Assembly (NCBI GenBank): GCA_021323535.1
Contig: JAJONO010000031.1
Location: 1-63,062, forward strand
Direction of reading: 5' to 3'
Length of the DNA stretch: 63,062 nt
From: Bacteroidota bacterium
GTDB taxonomy: Bacteria > Bacteroidota > Bacteroidia > B-17B0 > Aurantibacillaceae
The translations under genes and the position numbers were made by a program. Shown piece by piece: positions 16,750 to 25,447 of this stretch. Positions within the stretch are counted from its first letter, which is position 1. Every line of letters starts with the position of its first letter. The notes beneath the pieces are model-generated. The model was not told where the DNA came from, did no database searches, and worked only from the letters and a program-made list of their open reading frames with translations.

Positions 16750-17939
16750 TGTTTAAATTCAAGAATGTAGTTAACGATATCCTGCGCCACTTCCTGCTTA
16801 TTCTTTAACTCAAAATTAGTTATTTTATTGTGTTTATCAATGATTGTAACTTTATTTGTGTCGCCCGCAAAACCGCTCCCCTTCTCTGTTGCCGAATTTG
16901 CTACAATAATATCCAGGTTCTTTTCTTTCAGTTTTTTCGCTGCATAGATTTCAATGTCATTTGTCTCCAATGCAAAGCCAACCAAAAGCTGCCGGGCCTT
17001 CATTTTTCCAAGTTCAGCAAGAATATCGTTTGTTTTTATAAGTTCCAGGTTCAGGTGCTCTTCCTTTTTTTTGATTTTGGAAACACTCACCTCTTTTGGC
17101 CTGTAATCTGCTACAGCTGCCGAACACACGGCTATATCACAATCTTTGAAATGTTCAACAGAGGCAGTATACATTTCCCCGCTACTTTCTACATGAATTA
17201 CTTTTATTGATTTGTCAGCTACAATCTGTGATGATGGCCCAAGCACCAGGATTACATTGGCACCCTGTTTTGCAAAAGTTTCGGCAATGGCAATGCCCAT
17301 TTTTCCTGAACTACGGTTGCCAATAAATCTTACAGGGTCAATAGCCTCATAAGTAGGACCCGCGTTGACCAATACTTTTTTTCCGGCAAATGGTAACGAG
17401 AGTTGAAGGTAATTTTTAAGAAACGTAACAATGTTCTCTGGTTCGGCCATTCTTCCTTCACCTGATAAACCACTGGCTAGTTCGCCACTTTCGGCAGGAA
17501 CGACAAGGTTTCCGAAGGATTTTAATTTATCGAGGTTTTGTTTTGTAGAGGCATGCTGGTACATATCCAGGTCCATGGCGGGAGCAACAATTGTTTTTGT
17601 TTTGGCAGAGAGATACGTAGCTAAGAGAACATTGTCGCAAATACCGTTGGCCATTTTAGCGAGCGTATTCGCTGTAAGCGGCGCCACTAAAAGAATATCG
17701 GCCCATTCGGCCAAATGAACATGATTGTTCCAGTTGTTATTGGAATCAAAAAAATCAATCACCACCTCGTTCTTGCTTAGAACAGAAAGTGTTTGCGGTG
17801 TAACGAATTCAGAAGCGCTTTTTGTCATTACCACTTTTACTTCCGCGCCTTCTTTTATAAGTAAGCGAACAAGATGTGCGCATTTATAAGCGGCAATTCC
17901 GCCGGTGACACCAAGAATTATTTTTTTCTGAAACAACAT
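16746..17939 (-). CDS. coaBC: Bifunctional phosphopantothenoylcysteine decarboxylase/phosphopantothenate--cysteine ligase
   Basis: 397 residues, two steps of coenzyme A synthesis. The N-terminal flavin-dependent decarboxylase shows GVTGGIAAYKCAHLVR, PLTANTLAKMANG and APAMDLDMYQH; the C-terminal ligase starts near 185 with KKVLVNAGPTYEAIDPVRFI and GNRSSGKMG and has AVADYRPKEVS and KTNDILAELG. Both halves are complete. It lies between rpoZ and porD; an intergenic hairpin with a T run separates it from rpoZ, so part of the transcription may stop before it. Confidence 0.96.
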   Translation of the reverse strand: MLFQKKIILGVTGGIAAYKCAHLVRLLIKEGAEVKVVMTKSASEFVTPQTLSVLSKNEVVIDFFDSNNNWNNHVHLAEWADILLVAPLTANTLAKMANGICDNVLLATYLSAKTKTIVAPAMDLDMYQHASTKQNLDKLKSFGNLVVPAESGELASGLSGEGRMAEPENIVTFLKNYLQLSLPFAGKKVLVNAGPTYEAIDPVRFIGNRSSGKMGIAIAETFAKQGANVILVLGPSSQIVADKSIKVIHVESSGEMYTASVEHFKDCDIAVCSAAVADYRPKEVSVSKIKKKEEHLNLELIKTNDILAELGKMKARQLLVGFALETNDIEIYAAKKLKEKNLDIIVANSATEKGSGFAGDTNKVTIIDKHNKITNFELKNKQEVAQDIVNYILEFKQ

Positions 17940-17953
17940 CTATTAAAGCAAAA

Positions 17954-17980
17954 AGGCAGTAAAGCCAAAGCTTACTGCCC
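17954..17980 (-). terminator. Hairpin with T run between rpoZ and coaBC
   Basis: On the reverse strand GGGCAGTAAGC and GCTTTACTGCC pair closely and a TTTTTG run follows, 22 nt after the rpoZ stop and before the coaBC start. It may terminate or attenuate the operon. Confidence 0.6.
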
Positions 17981-18001
17981 TTTTAAGAATATATTTATTG
18001 A

Positions 18002-18331
18002 TTATTCCGTTCCAGGTTTATTCGGGTTACGGTAGTAGATCTTGTCTTCAAGAAACTCTTGAATTGAGATAAGAGACGGTTTAGGTAATTTCTCGTAATG
18101 TTTAGAGATTTCAATCTGCTCACGGTTTTCGAACACTTCTTCAAGGTTATCGGTGTGGCTGCTGAATTCCTGTAACTTACCCGAAAGTTCTTCCTTTATT
18201 TCAGAACTGATCTGGTTAGCACGTTTGCTCATGATAGCTACAGCTTCATAAATGTTACCAGTTGGTCCGTCAAACTTGCGAATGTCGCGGGTTGCAATAC
18301 TCTGATCAGCGTTTGTTTTCTTAAAATCCAT
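18002..18331 (-). CDS. rpoZ: DNA-directed RNA polymerase omega subunit (Bacteroidota type)
   Basis: 109 residues. The omega core is seen in TGNIYEAVAIMSKRANQIS, followed by an acidic helical part (EIKEELSGKLQEFSSHTDNL) and the C-terminal block LPKPSLISIQEFLEDKIYYR, which this phylum's omega proteins share. Omega helps fold the beta' subunit. Its ATG overlaps the end of bamD by 11 nt, so it is translationally coupled. Confidence 0.85.
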   Translation of the reverse strand: MDFKKTNADQSIATRDIRKFDGPTGNIYEAVAIMSKRANQISSEIKEELSGKLQEFSSHTDNLEEVFENREQIEISKHYEKLPKPSLISIQEFLEDKIYYRNPNKPGTE

Positions 18332-19133
18332 TTTTTTCGTTTTTGTCTTTAATTCGTTTGCAGCTATTATAGATCGATTCTGCGCGGCTAAGGTACGAAC
18401 TTTTTGGGTATAAATCCAGAAATTTCACATAATTCTCAAGCGCACCGTCTATTCTCTCCATTTTTTTGTTTTGAAAGCTGTTTAGGGCCAGTAGATAATA
18501 TGAGTCTATCATAATATAGTACATCTCGTCGTTGCGGTTACTGGCAGGAAAATCCTTGATAAAATTCTTTGTAGAAACGATGGCTGCTTTCCAATCATCA
18601 AGTTTAAAATACTGCTTGGCTATCTCGTAATCTTTTCTTTCAAGCTTTTCATGAAGTTTGTCTATTACCATGTTGCAGCTGTCAATTCTCGGGCTCTCGG
18701 GGTACGTGTCAATAAAGGACTGGTATTCCTTTATGGCATTCTTGGTACTTGTCTGGTCGAGCTTATAATTTGCCGAGGTTAGATAAAAACAATAAGCATT
18801 CATGTATAAACATTCCTCAGTGTGTTTACTCATTGGGAACTGACGGGTAAAATTTTTAAAATGGTATTGGGCCAGTAAGTAGTCGCCGAGATAATATTCG
18901 CTCCAGGTATAATAAAAGTAAACCTCTTCGGCTTTGTCGGTTCCTTTTACTACGGGAATCAGTTCCCCGTAAAGCTCCGACGATTTCATGTATTGCTCCT
19001 TGTCAAAATACTCCTTTGCTTTAACAAGTTTAAGTTCGTAGTTAGAGCTCTTAAGAAGCTTGTTGAATTTGTCGCATGAACTGATAGAAATTGCCAGCAG
19101 AACAAGAATAGATATTTTTTTAAGGATACTCAG
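18321..19133 (-). CDS. bamD: Outer membrane assembly lipoprotein BamD, non-canonical start
   Basis: BamD is the TPR lipoprotein of the BAM complex that inserts outer-membrane beta barrels. Visible: lipobox ISSC, then the conserved YELKLVKAKEYFDKEQY, LYGELIPVVKGTDKAEEVYF, LAQYHFKNFTRQFPMSKHTE and LYPKSSYLSRAESIY; total about 270 residues, normal for the phylum. The first ATG in this frame (18989) would lose the signal peptide and lipidation Cys. Between the in-frame TAA upstream and the lipobox there is no ATG, GTG or TTG. The best start is CTG at 19133 (SILKKISILVLLAISISSC follows), with ATT at 19145 as the alternative. A start-codon mutation or a sequencing error are other readings. rpoZ overlaps the end by 11 nt. 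Confidence 0.88.
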   Translation of the reverse strand: MSILKKISILVLLAISISSCDKFNKLLKSSNYELKLVKAKEYFDKEQYMKSSELYGELIPVVKGTDKAEEVYFYYTWSEYYLGDYLLAQYHFKNFTRQFPMSKHTEECLYMNAYCFYLTSANYKLDQTSTKNAIKEYQSFIDTYPESPRIDSCNMVIDKLHEKLERKDYEIAKQYFKLDDWKAAIVSTKNFIKDFPASNRNDEMYYIMIDSYYLLALNSFQNKKMERIDGALENYVKFLDLYPKSSYLSRAESIYNSCKRIKDKNEKNGF

Positions 19134-19194
19134 AGTCGCAAAAATAGTGTTTTTTAGAAATGTAAAGGGTTAAAATTTGTAAAGACAAAGAAAA

Positions 19195-19220
19195 AGCGCG
19201 GGAAACACACGACCCGCGCT
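19195..19220 (-). terminator. Terminator of the large T9SS repeat-protein gene
   Basis: GCGCGGG (19196-19202) pairs with CCCGCGC (19213-19219); on the reverse strand a TTTTTCTTT run follows. It lies just upstream of bamD and insulates it. Confidence 0.85.
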
Positions 19221-19246
19221 TCTTTTACACACAAACATAAGTACAG

Positions 19247-22200
19247 CTATTTTTGGATACTAACATGTCCGGTCTTGTGATAAGTTTTACCGTCCAGTCC
19301 TTTGTATTCTACTTTATAAACATAAACATCGCTTTTGCAGTCTACGCCTTTGTAGGTTCCTGGCCAGCCCACAGTCTGGTCTTCGCTTGTAAATAATTTT
19401 TCGCCCCAGCGATCAAATATTGCCATTTTTACGTCAGAAATACTGTAACCGTAAACGTAAAAGATATCATTGACCCCATCTGCATTTGGTGTAATAATGT
19501 TCGGAATATAAACCCCGAAATCGGTAACAATATCAATACAAACTTCGTCATTAGTTTTACAGCCAAACTGGTTAACCGCTTGTATAACATAACATCCGCT
19601 GCGTTTAGCATAGATTTGTGATTCAGGACAAACATGACACCAGATCTCTTCTCCGTCTATCCAGGTTAAGGTTCCTGTTCCACTTGCTTTAATGAATTTA
19701 TAGGCATCCAGGTTAAATGTTGTATCTCTTCCCGCAAATACCACAGGTCTGGGATTTACAACCACTTCAACAGTTCCTGTTCCTCCGCAATTGCCATTGT
19801 ATGAAGAATACACCGTATAAATGATGCCCGACATTGGAGAGGCATTTACCTGTGCCCCGTTTGTAATATCAAGTCCAGTTGATGGAACCCATGAATATGT
19901 ATTACCACCGCTCACATTTATTTTAGCGGTTTCTCCCTCGCAGATAACCACTTTCGCAGGCAGATTTGCACTTGCCCATGGAATAACCACAATCGAATAC
20001 GAATGAACTTCGGCACAGGTAATTGTTCCCTGGGTATTATAACCAACCACGGTATAATTTGTAGACGTTGCTGGCGTGGCCACTACAACATTTCCAACAC
20101 TTGATGAAAGGGTTTGTGCCGGGAACCAGCTATAGGACTGTGCCCCTGTTGCTGAAATAGTGGTGCTTTGTCCTTCGCATAAATAATAATTCGGTGAGCT
20201 AACGTTAAGGTTCGGTTGAGGGATCACCTGAATTGGAATACTTCCCGAAGCCATACACATTCCGTTGAAACCAACAACGGTGTAAGTTGTAGTGTTTGCA
20301 GGATTAGCTACAACAAATGGACCTGTTACCCCACTTAAACCAACAGGAGGACTCCAACTGAATGATTGTGCCCCGTTAACCGAAAGATTTGTAGGATAAC
20401 CTGCGCAAACAGTGTATTGTGTAGCGTTTATAATAAGATTTGGCACAGGAATAACTGTAACAGTAATATAGGCCACATTTGTACAGGTGTTTTGCGTTCC
20501 AAGTATCGTATAGGTTTCGTTTGCTAAAGGCCCCGCACTAACAACCTGACCGGAAGTAGTTGACAAACCATTTGAAGGCGCCCAGTTATAACTTGTTGCC
20601 CCGTTAGCGGTAAGATTAATTGAGCTTCCCGCGCAAATAGTTGGTGTAGCCGGATTTATGGTTATAGTTGGATTTGGAATAACATTGAGCATTGCCTGCT
20701 GCATCAGACCAAAACATCCGGCCGAACTTCCGATAACATTGTATTGCGTTGAAACAAGAGGATTAGCAACTACCACAGGTCCAACTACTGTATTAAGATT
20801 GGTTCCGGGATTCCATGCGTAATTTGTGGCGCCTGAGGCCGTAAACGAAGCCGAAGTACCGTAACAGATGTTGGCAACCGCCGGAGTAACTGTAATTGTC
20901 GGATTAGGAACAATGGTAACAACCTGGGTGGTTGTATTACTGCATTGGCCGTTCGCTCCCATCATGGTAATGGTTGCGGTAGTAGGCGCAGAAGGATATG
21001 GCATTAATGGTACAAGTGTGGCAGGTGAACCATTTGTGTTCCCTACCATGCTAACATTCGGACTAACGGTCCACGAATATACTGTACCACCTGAACCTGA
21101 TACCTGGATACTGTTTGGTGATCCGTTAATTAACTGAGCGCATAATGTGTTGCTTGAAACCGTAATGGCAATGGTTGGCGAAGGAATTACAGTTACCGTG
21201 GTAATGAGAACTCCTGTACAAACACCCGTTGTTCCCGTAATTGTATAAACAGTTGTTGACGCAGGATTAACCGAGAATGTATTTGAGGTAAGCTGGGTTA
21301 CTCCTGCAGATGTATTCCAAACATAACTTGTTGCACCTGTCACGGTATGCAAAATAGGAGGATCAGTTGAACATTTTACAGGATTCAAAGGCACTACATT
21401 TAAGTTTAAAGGCGCCTGGGTATTCTGAAGATTAAACGTAGCCGTTCCTGCACAGGAATTGACTGTATTGGTAATACTTACTGAGTAAATACCGGCAACG
21501 TTCGCTATAATTGTCGGGGTTCCTTGCCCTGAAACAATTCCTGGCCCGGCCCACACAATTGTATTTGTAGCCGAATTAGGCGCCACAATGATCTGAGATG
21601 TGGTGTTGGTACAGGTAATAGGTCCCGAACTTGTAATCGTGGGAGAAATAGCCGCCGGATTTCCGGTAACTGTTGTTGTGATAATATTTTGTAAAGGCGG
21701 GCAACCCGGAGACGAAACCGTGCAGGTATAAACTCCATTTAAGTTAACTGTAATGGTTGCCGAGTTAGACGGACCAACAATTCCCGGGCCGCTCCAATTA
21801 TAAGTTACAGGTGTTGTAGTTGTTGAAGCAATACAATTTGCAGTAAGTTGTGTACAGGTTAATGGTCCATTATTATTGGCTGTAGCAGCCATAGTTGGTG
21901 TTGTATTACAAACCGGACAGCAGGCAAAGTCTCCAGGGCTGTTGTTAAAACCGGTAACCTGTGTAAACGTAATAGAGGCACCGGCCATAGTTCCTATAAA
22001 AAATCCGTTGGTAAGGTTATTCTTAACATAAACCATATTGCCAATAATGGCAAATCCACCACCCGCTGTAGCGTTTGGCATATTCACAAGGCTCCATGTT
22101 TGCATTACACCACCGGTCTGGTTATAAAGAGTTAAACTCTGTCCACCCGAAGTGGTTGTTTTTAAAATGTAAAAATTACAGTTGCAATCCGTAACAATAT

Positions 22201-22660
22201 CATAAGGGCCGCCTCCGTTAAAACCTGTAATGGTTGTTAGCAAAGTTCCTGCACCTGATCCGGTAGAAACATAAACCTGTCCGGTCCCCCCCACTAGGTT
22301 ATAAATTTTACATCCGCATCCGCCAATATTTACTGCCGATCCGTTACCGGTTGAAGCACCGGTATTTACCCAGGCTGTTCCGCTCCAATACCAATATGTT
22401 CCTCCGCTTGTTACATAGAAAGTTGGACTAAGTGCGCCGCCATTGATATTTGGCATTAAAGTTAAACCGCTTCCAAAAGTAGGTATACCAGTGCTGGAAG
22501 GATTTGTAGCCGAAAGAGGCAAAGCAGGATTATAAAATTGAATAGTTGCTCCACCATCCATATACACATTTGGGCTTGGACAGATGGGTGTTATTTGGGA
22601 AAACAAATTGGCTTGGGAAATCAATAACAAAAAAAAGAGAATGGTTGTTTTTTTTATCAT
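19247..22660 (-). CDS. Large secreted repeat protein with type B T9SS sorting (gliding motility-associated C-terminal) domain
   Basis: 1137 residues: signal peptide (MIKKTTILFFLLLISQANLFSQ), an N-terminal part of about 230 residues that looks like a beta-propeller-type surface domain, then Ig/PKD-like repeats of about 80 residues. At least five adjacent copies (about 590-1000) share the pattern ICxGxSxxxTAxGAxxYxWxP...TYTVxG and pairs of Cys. The last 90 residues (YIPNIITPNADGVNDIFYV, FDRWGEKLF, GTYKGVDCKSDVYVYKVEY) are the CHU_C/type B tail recognised by the T9SS. It is a likely cell-surface or released adhesin; binding target unknown. Monocistronic with its own terminator. Confidence 0.9.
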   Translation of the reverse strand: MIKKTTILFFLLLISQANLFSQITPICPSPNVYMDGGATIQFYNPALPLSATNPSSTGIPTFGSGLTLMPNINGGALSPTFYVTSGGTYWYWSGTAWVNTGASTGNGSAVNIGGCGCKIYNLVGGTGQVYVSTGSGAGTLLTTITGFNGGGPYDIVTDCNCNFYILKTTTSGGQSLTLYNQTGGVMQTWSLVNMPNATAGGGFAIIGNMVYVKNNLTNGFFIGTMAGASITFTQVTGFNNSPGDFACCPVCNTTPTMAATANNNGPLTCTQLTANCIASTTTTPVTYNWSGPGIVGPSNSATITVNLNGVYTCTVSSPGCPPLQNIITTTVTGNPAAISPTITSSGPITCTNTTSQIIVAPNSATNTIVWAGPGIVSGQGTPTIIANVAGIYSVSITNTVNSCAGTATFNLQNTQAPLNLNVVPLNPVKCSTDPPILHTVTGATSYVWNTSAGVTQLTSNTFSVNPASTTVYTITGTTGVCTGVLITTVTVIPSPTIAITVSSNTLCAQLINGSPNSIQVSGSGGTVYSWTVSPNVSMVGNTNGSPATLVPLMPYPSAPTTATITMMGANGQCSNTTTQVVTIVPNPTITVTPAVANICYGTSASFTASGATNYAWNPGTNLNTVVGPVVVANPLVSTQYNVIGSSAGCFGLMQQAMLNVIPNPTITINPATPTICAGSSINLTANGATSYNWAPSNGLSTTSGQVVSAGPLANETYTILGTQNTCTNVAYITVTVIPVPNLIINATQYTVCAGYPTNLSVNGAQSFSWSPPVGLSGVTGPFVVANPANTTTYTVVGFNGMCMASGSIPIQVIPQPNLNVSSPNYYLCEGQSTTISATGAQSYSWFPAQTLSSSVGNVVVATPATSTNYTVVGYNTQGTITCAEVHSYSIVVIPWASANLPAKVVICEGETAKINVSGGNTYSWVPSTGLDITNGAQVNASPMSGIIYTVYSSYNGNCGGTGTVEVVVNPRPVVFAGRDTTFNLDAYKFIKASGTGTLTWIDGEEIWCHVCPESQIYAKRSGCYVIQAVNQFGCKTNDEVCIDIVTDFGVYIPNIITPNADGVNDIFYVYGYSISDVKMAIFDRWGEKLFTSEDQTVGWPGTYKGVDCKSDVYVYKVEYKGLDGKTYHKTGHVSIQK

Positions 22661-22857
22661 TTTGTTTAGTGTGTAAGGTTCATCATAAAATTAATCATTC
22701 CTTAAGCTAAAATTGACTTGTTTGTAGGAAGGAACCATATACTTATTGAAGACGGCCTTTTACTGAGTAAAGCACTAGAGTGAATTTTAACATATTAATT
22801 TGTTGATAGTTTTTGCTTAATAATTGTTTAAAAGTTCTCACCTTTGCTAGTCCTGAA

Positions 22858-25275
22858 ATGAGCCACTATCTTAACGAACTGAATAACGCCCAGAGAGCCG
22901 CTGCTGAGGCAACCGAGGGTCCTGTAATGATCATTGCCGGAGCCGGTTCCGGTAAAACCCGCGTACTTACTTACCGTATTGCACACATTATGGAAAAGGG
23001 TACCGACGCGTTCAATATTTTGTCACTTACTTTTACCAATAAAGCGGCCAGGGAAATGAAGGCCAGGATTGCTAAAATTGTAGGTGAAAAAGAAGCAAAA
23101 AACCTCTGGATGGGCACTTTTCACAGCATTTTCGCTAAAATTTTACGGATTGAAGCTGAGAAAATCGGATATCCCAACAATTTTACCATTTACGATACCG
23201 ATGACAGTAAAAGTGTTATCAAAGAGATATTGAAACAAATGAATCTCGATGATAAGGTGTATAAACCTTCACTTGTTCTGAACAGGATCAGCGACGCTAA
23301 AAACAAACTCATTTCCGCACAGCAATACCTCAATAATCCTATCACACAACAGGAAGACCAGAGCAGCCGGAAACCTTTACTGGGACAGATCTTTCTGAAT
23401 TACCAGAGAAGAAATTTCAAGGCCGGGGCCATGGATTTTGATGATCTTTTGTACCAGACAAATGTCCTTCTGCGCGACTTTCCGGATGTGTTATTAAAAT
23501 ACCAGAACAAGTTCCGTTACATATTGGTGGATGAGTACCAGGATACGAACTTTTCGCAATACGTGATCATAAAACAACTGGCCGCAAGATTTCAGAATAT
23601 TTGTGTGGTGGGTGATGACGCCCAGAGTATTTACGCTTTCAGGGGCGCAAATATTCAGAATATTTTAAACTTCGAAAAAGATTATCCTGACCTCAAGGTG
23701 TTCAAACTTGAACAAAACTACAGAAGTACGCAAACCATTGTAGAGGCAGCAAACCAGATCATTGCAAATAATAAGGACCAGTTTAAAAAACGTGTCTTTA
23801 CCGATAATGAAGAGGGACAAAAAATAAAAGTGATCCGCGCCAATACCGACAATGAAGAGGGACAAAAAATAGTGAACAGTATTTTTGAAACGCGTATGCA
23901 GAACCAGGCTAAGAACAGCGATTTTGCTATTCTTTACCGCACAAACGCGCAGTCACGTTCGTTTGAGGAATCGTTAAGGCGATTGAATATTCCTTATAGA
24001 ATTTACGGTGGTGTAAGTTTCTACCAAAGGAAAGAAATTAAAGATCTTCTCGCTTATTTCAGACTTACAATTAATAACAAAGACGATGAAAGCCTAAAGA
24101 GGGTTATCAATTATCCGGCAAGAGGTATTGGACAAGCCACCATTGATAAAATTTATATTGCTTCGGAAGAACAGGGTTTAAGCATGTTTGAAATCATCAG
24201 TAACCTGAAAGAATTCAATCTGGGGATTGGTGGTGGAATTGCATCCAAAATAAATGACTTTGTTGTTCAGATAAAAACCTATTCACATATGCTTCCTTTT
24301 AAAGACGCATATGAAATTGCTAACCACATTGCTGTAACAAGCGGGATTGTAAAGGAGCTTTATGACGAAAGCAAGCAAACTCCTGAAGGCGTTAGCAGGT
24401 ATGAAAATGTGCAGGAACTTTTAAATGGTATAAAAGATTTTGTTGAGCAGGAAAGAACCCCACAGGAAGACGAACTTAACGATGTGATCAAATCTACTTT
24501 TGTAACACCCGAAGGAGATCTTTTCAGTGAAACACCAAAAGACAATCAACTTCGCACACTGGACGAATTCATGCAGGAAATTACCTTGCTTACGGATGCC
24601 GACAAAGACAAGGATGACGAAAAAAATGCAGATAAGGTGAGTATGATGACGGTTCATGCGGCGAAGGGACTTGAATTCAAATATGTTTATGTTGTAGGGC
24701 TGGAGGAAAATCTTTTCCCGTCACAACTTTCTCTTAATAGCAGAAGTGATCTTGAAGAAGAAAGAAGGTTGTTTTATGTTGCGGTAACACGCGCCGAAAA
24801 ACAGGCCACTTTAAGTTTTGCAGCTACCCGTTATCGCTTTGGAAACCTTATTTATTGCGAACCAAGTCGTTTCATTGACGAAATTGATGAGCGTTATATT
24901 GATTTGCCGGAAGAACCAAAAGCAGCCAGTTTCGGAGATGATTTTTTTGACAAGTTCAGAAGTGATTATAGTGGCGCATCTAAAAAAGATGTAAGTCCTA
25001 AAAACACACAAGCTAATAAAACTGTAAATTTTAATCCGTCGCAGAAAAAACTCATCAACATACACTCCAAAAGTCTTGGTAGTTCCTCTAAACCTGTGGA
25101 TCTGGCTTCGAACCAGAACCTGCACGAGGGCGATCTGGTGGAGCATGAAAAATTCGGAAAAGGAACCATTCTTACATTAGAAGGAAAATGGCCGGAAACA
25201 AAAGCCATGATCCAGTTTGAAAACGCAGGGAACAAAAACCTGCTTCTGAAATTCGCGCGATTGGTTAAAGTATAA
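22858..25275 (+). CDS. uvrD: UvrD/PcrA-family superfamily 1 DNA helicase
   Basis: 805 residues. I start at ATG 22858 (MSHYLNELNNAQRAAAEATE), because the extra residues from TTG 22813 are not helicase-like. Motifs in order: Q motif LNNAQ, Walker A GAGSGKTR at residue 28, LTFTNKAAREMK (Ia), DFDDLL, VDEYQDTN (Walker B), GDDAQSIYAFRGA (III), QNYRST (IV), VSMMTVHAAKGLEFKYVYV (V) and VAVTRAEKQATLSFA (VI). A PcrA-like C-terminal tail ends in GDLVEHEKFGKGTILTLEG, a Tudor-like element that PcrA uses for RNA polymerase contact. It unwinds 3'-5' in excision and mismatch repair. Divergent from the repeat-protein gene. Confidence 0.95.
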   Translation: MSHYLNELNNAQRAAAEATEGPVMIIAGAGSGKTRVLTYRIAHIMEKGTDAFNILSLTFTNKAAREMKARIAKIVGEKEAKNLWMGTFHSIFAKILRIEAEKIGYPNNFTIYDTDDSKSVIKEILKQMNLDDKVYKPSLVLNRISDAKNKLISAQQYLNNPITQQEDQSSRKPLLGQIFLNYQRRNFKAGAMDFDDLLYQTNVLLRDFPDVLLKYQNKFRYILVDEYQDTNFSQYVIIKQLAARFQNICVVGDDAQSIYAFRGANIQNILNFEKDYPDLKVFKLEQNYRSTQTIVEAANQIIANNKDQFKKRVFTDNEEGQKIKVIRANTDNEEGQKIVNSIFETRMQNQAKNSDFAILYRTNAQSRSFEESLRRLNIPYRIYGGVSFYQRKEIKDLLAYFRLTINNKDDESLKRVINYPARGIGQATIDKIYIASEEQGLSMFEIISNLKEFNLGIGGGIASKINDFVVQIKTYSHMLPFKDAYEIANHIAVTSGIVKELYDESKQTPEGVSRYENVQELLNGIKDFVEQERTPQEDELNDVIKSTFVTPEGDLFSETPKDNQLRTLDEFMQEITLLTDADKDKDDEKNADKVSMMTVHAAKGLEFKYVYVVGLEENLFPSQLSLNSRSDLEEERRLFYVAVTRAEKQATLSFAATRYRFGNLIYCEPSRFIDEIDERYIDLPEEPKAASFGDDFFDKFRSDYSGASKKDVSPKNTQANKTVNFNPSQKKLINIHSKSLGSSSKPVDLASNQNLHEGDLVEHEKFGKGTILTLEGKWPETKAMIQFENAGNKNLLLKFARLVKV

Positions 25276-25447
25276 ATTTAACTTTTCGAAAAAGAATTCT
25301 ACTAAATCTCTTTTAGAAAACGACTTTTTAACACCTCTCCATAAAGTATCATTGGGAATTTATTAAGCGGCAAAATCCGATGAGTGAAAAAATTTGGTTT
25401 ACATTTTTTTTTAAATATATTTAACACATCTAAAAAACAACCTTCAC
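25276..25447 (+). promoter_or_regulatory. Upstream region of the M43 protease gene, with promoter at 25393-25423
   Basis: TTTG at 25393-25396 and TATATTTA at 25416-25423 are 19 nt apart, one base from the Bacteroidota consensus. The rest of this 172-nt gap shows nothing further that I can name. Confidence 0.55.
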
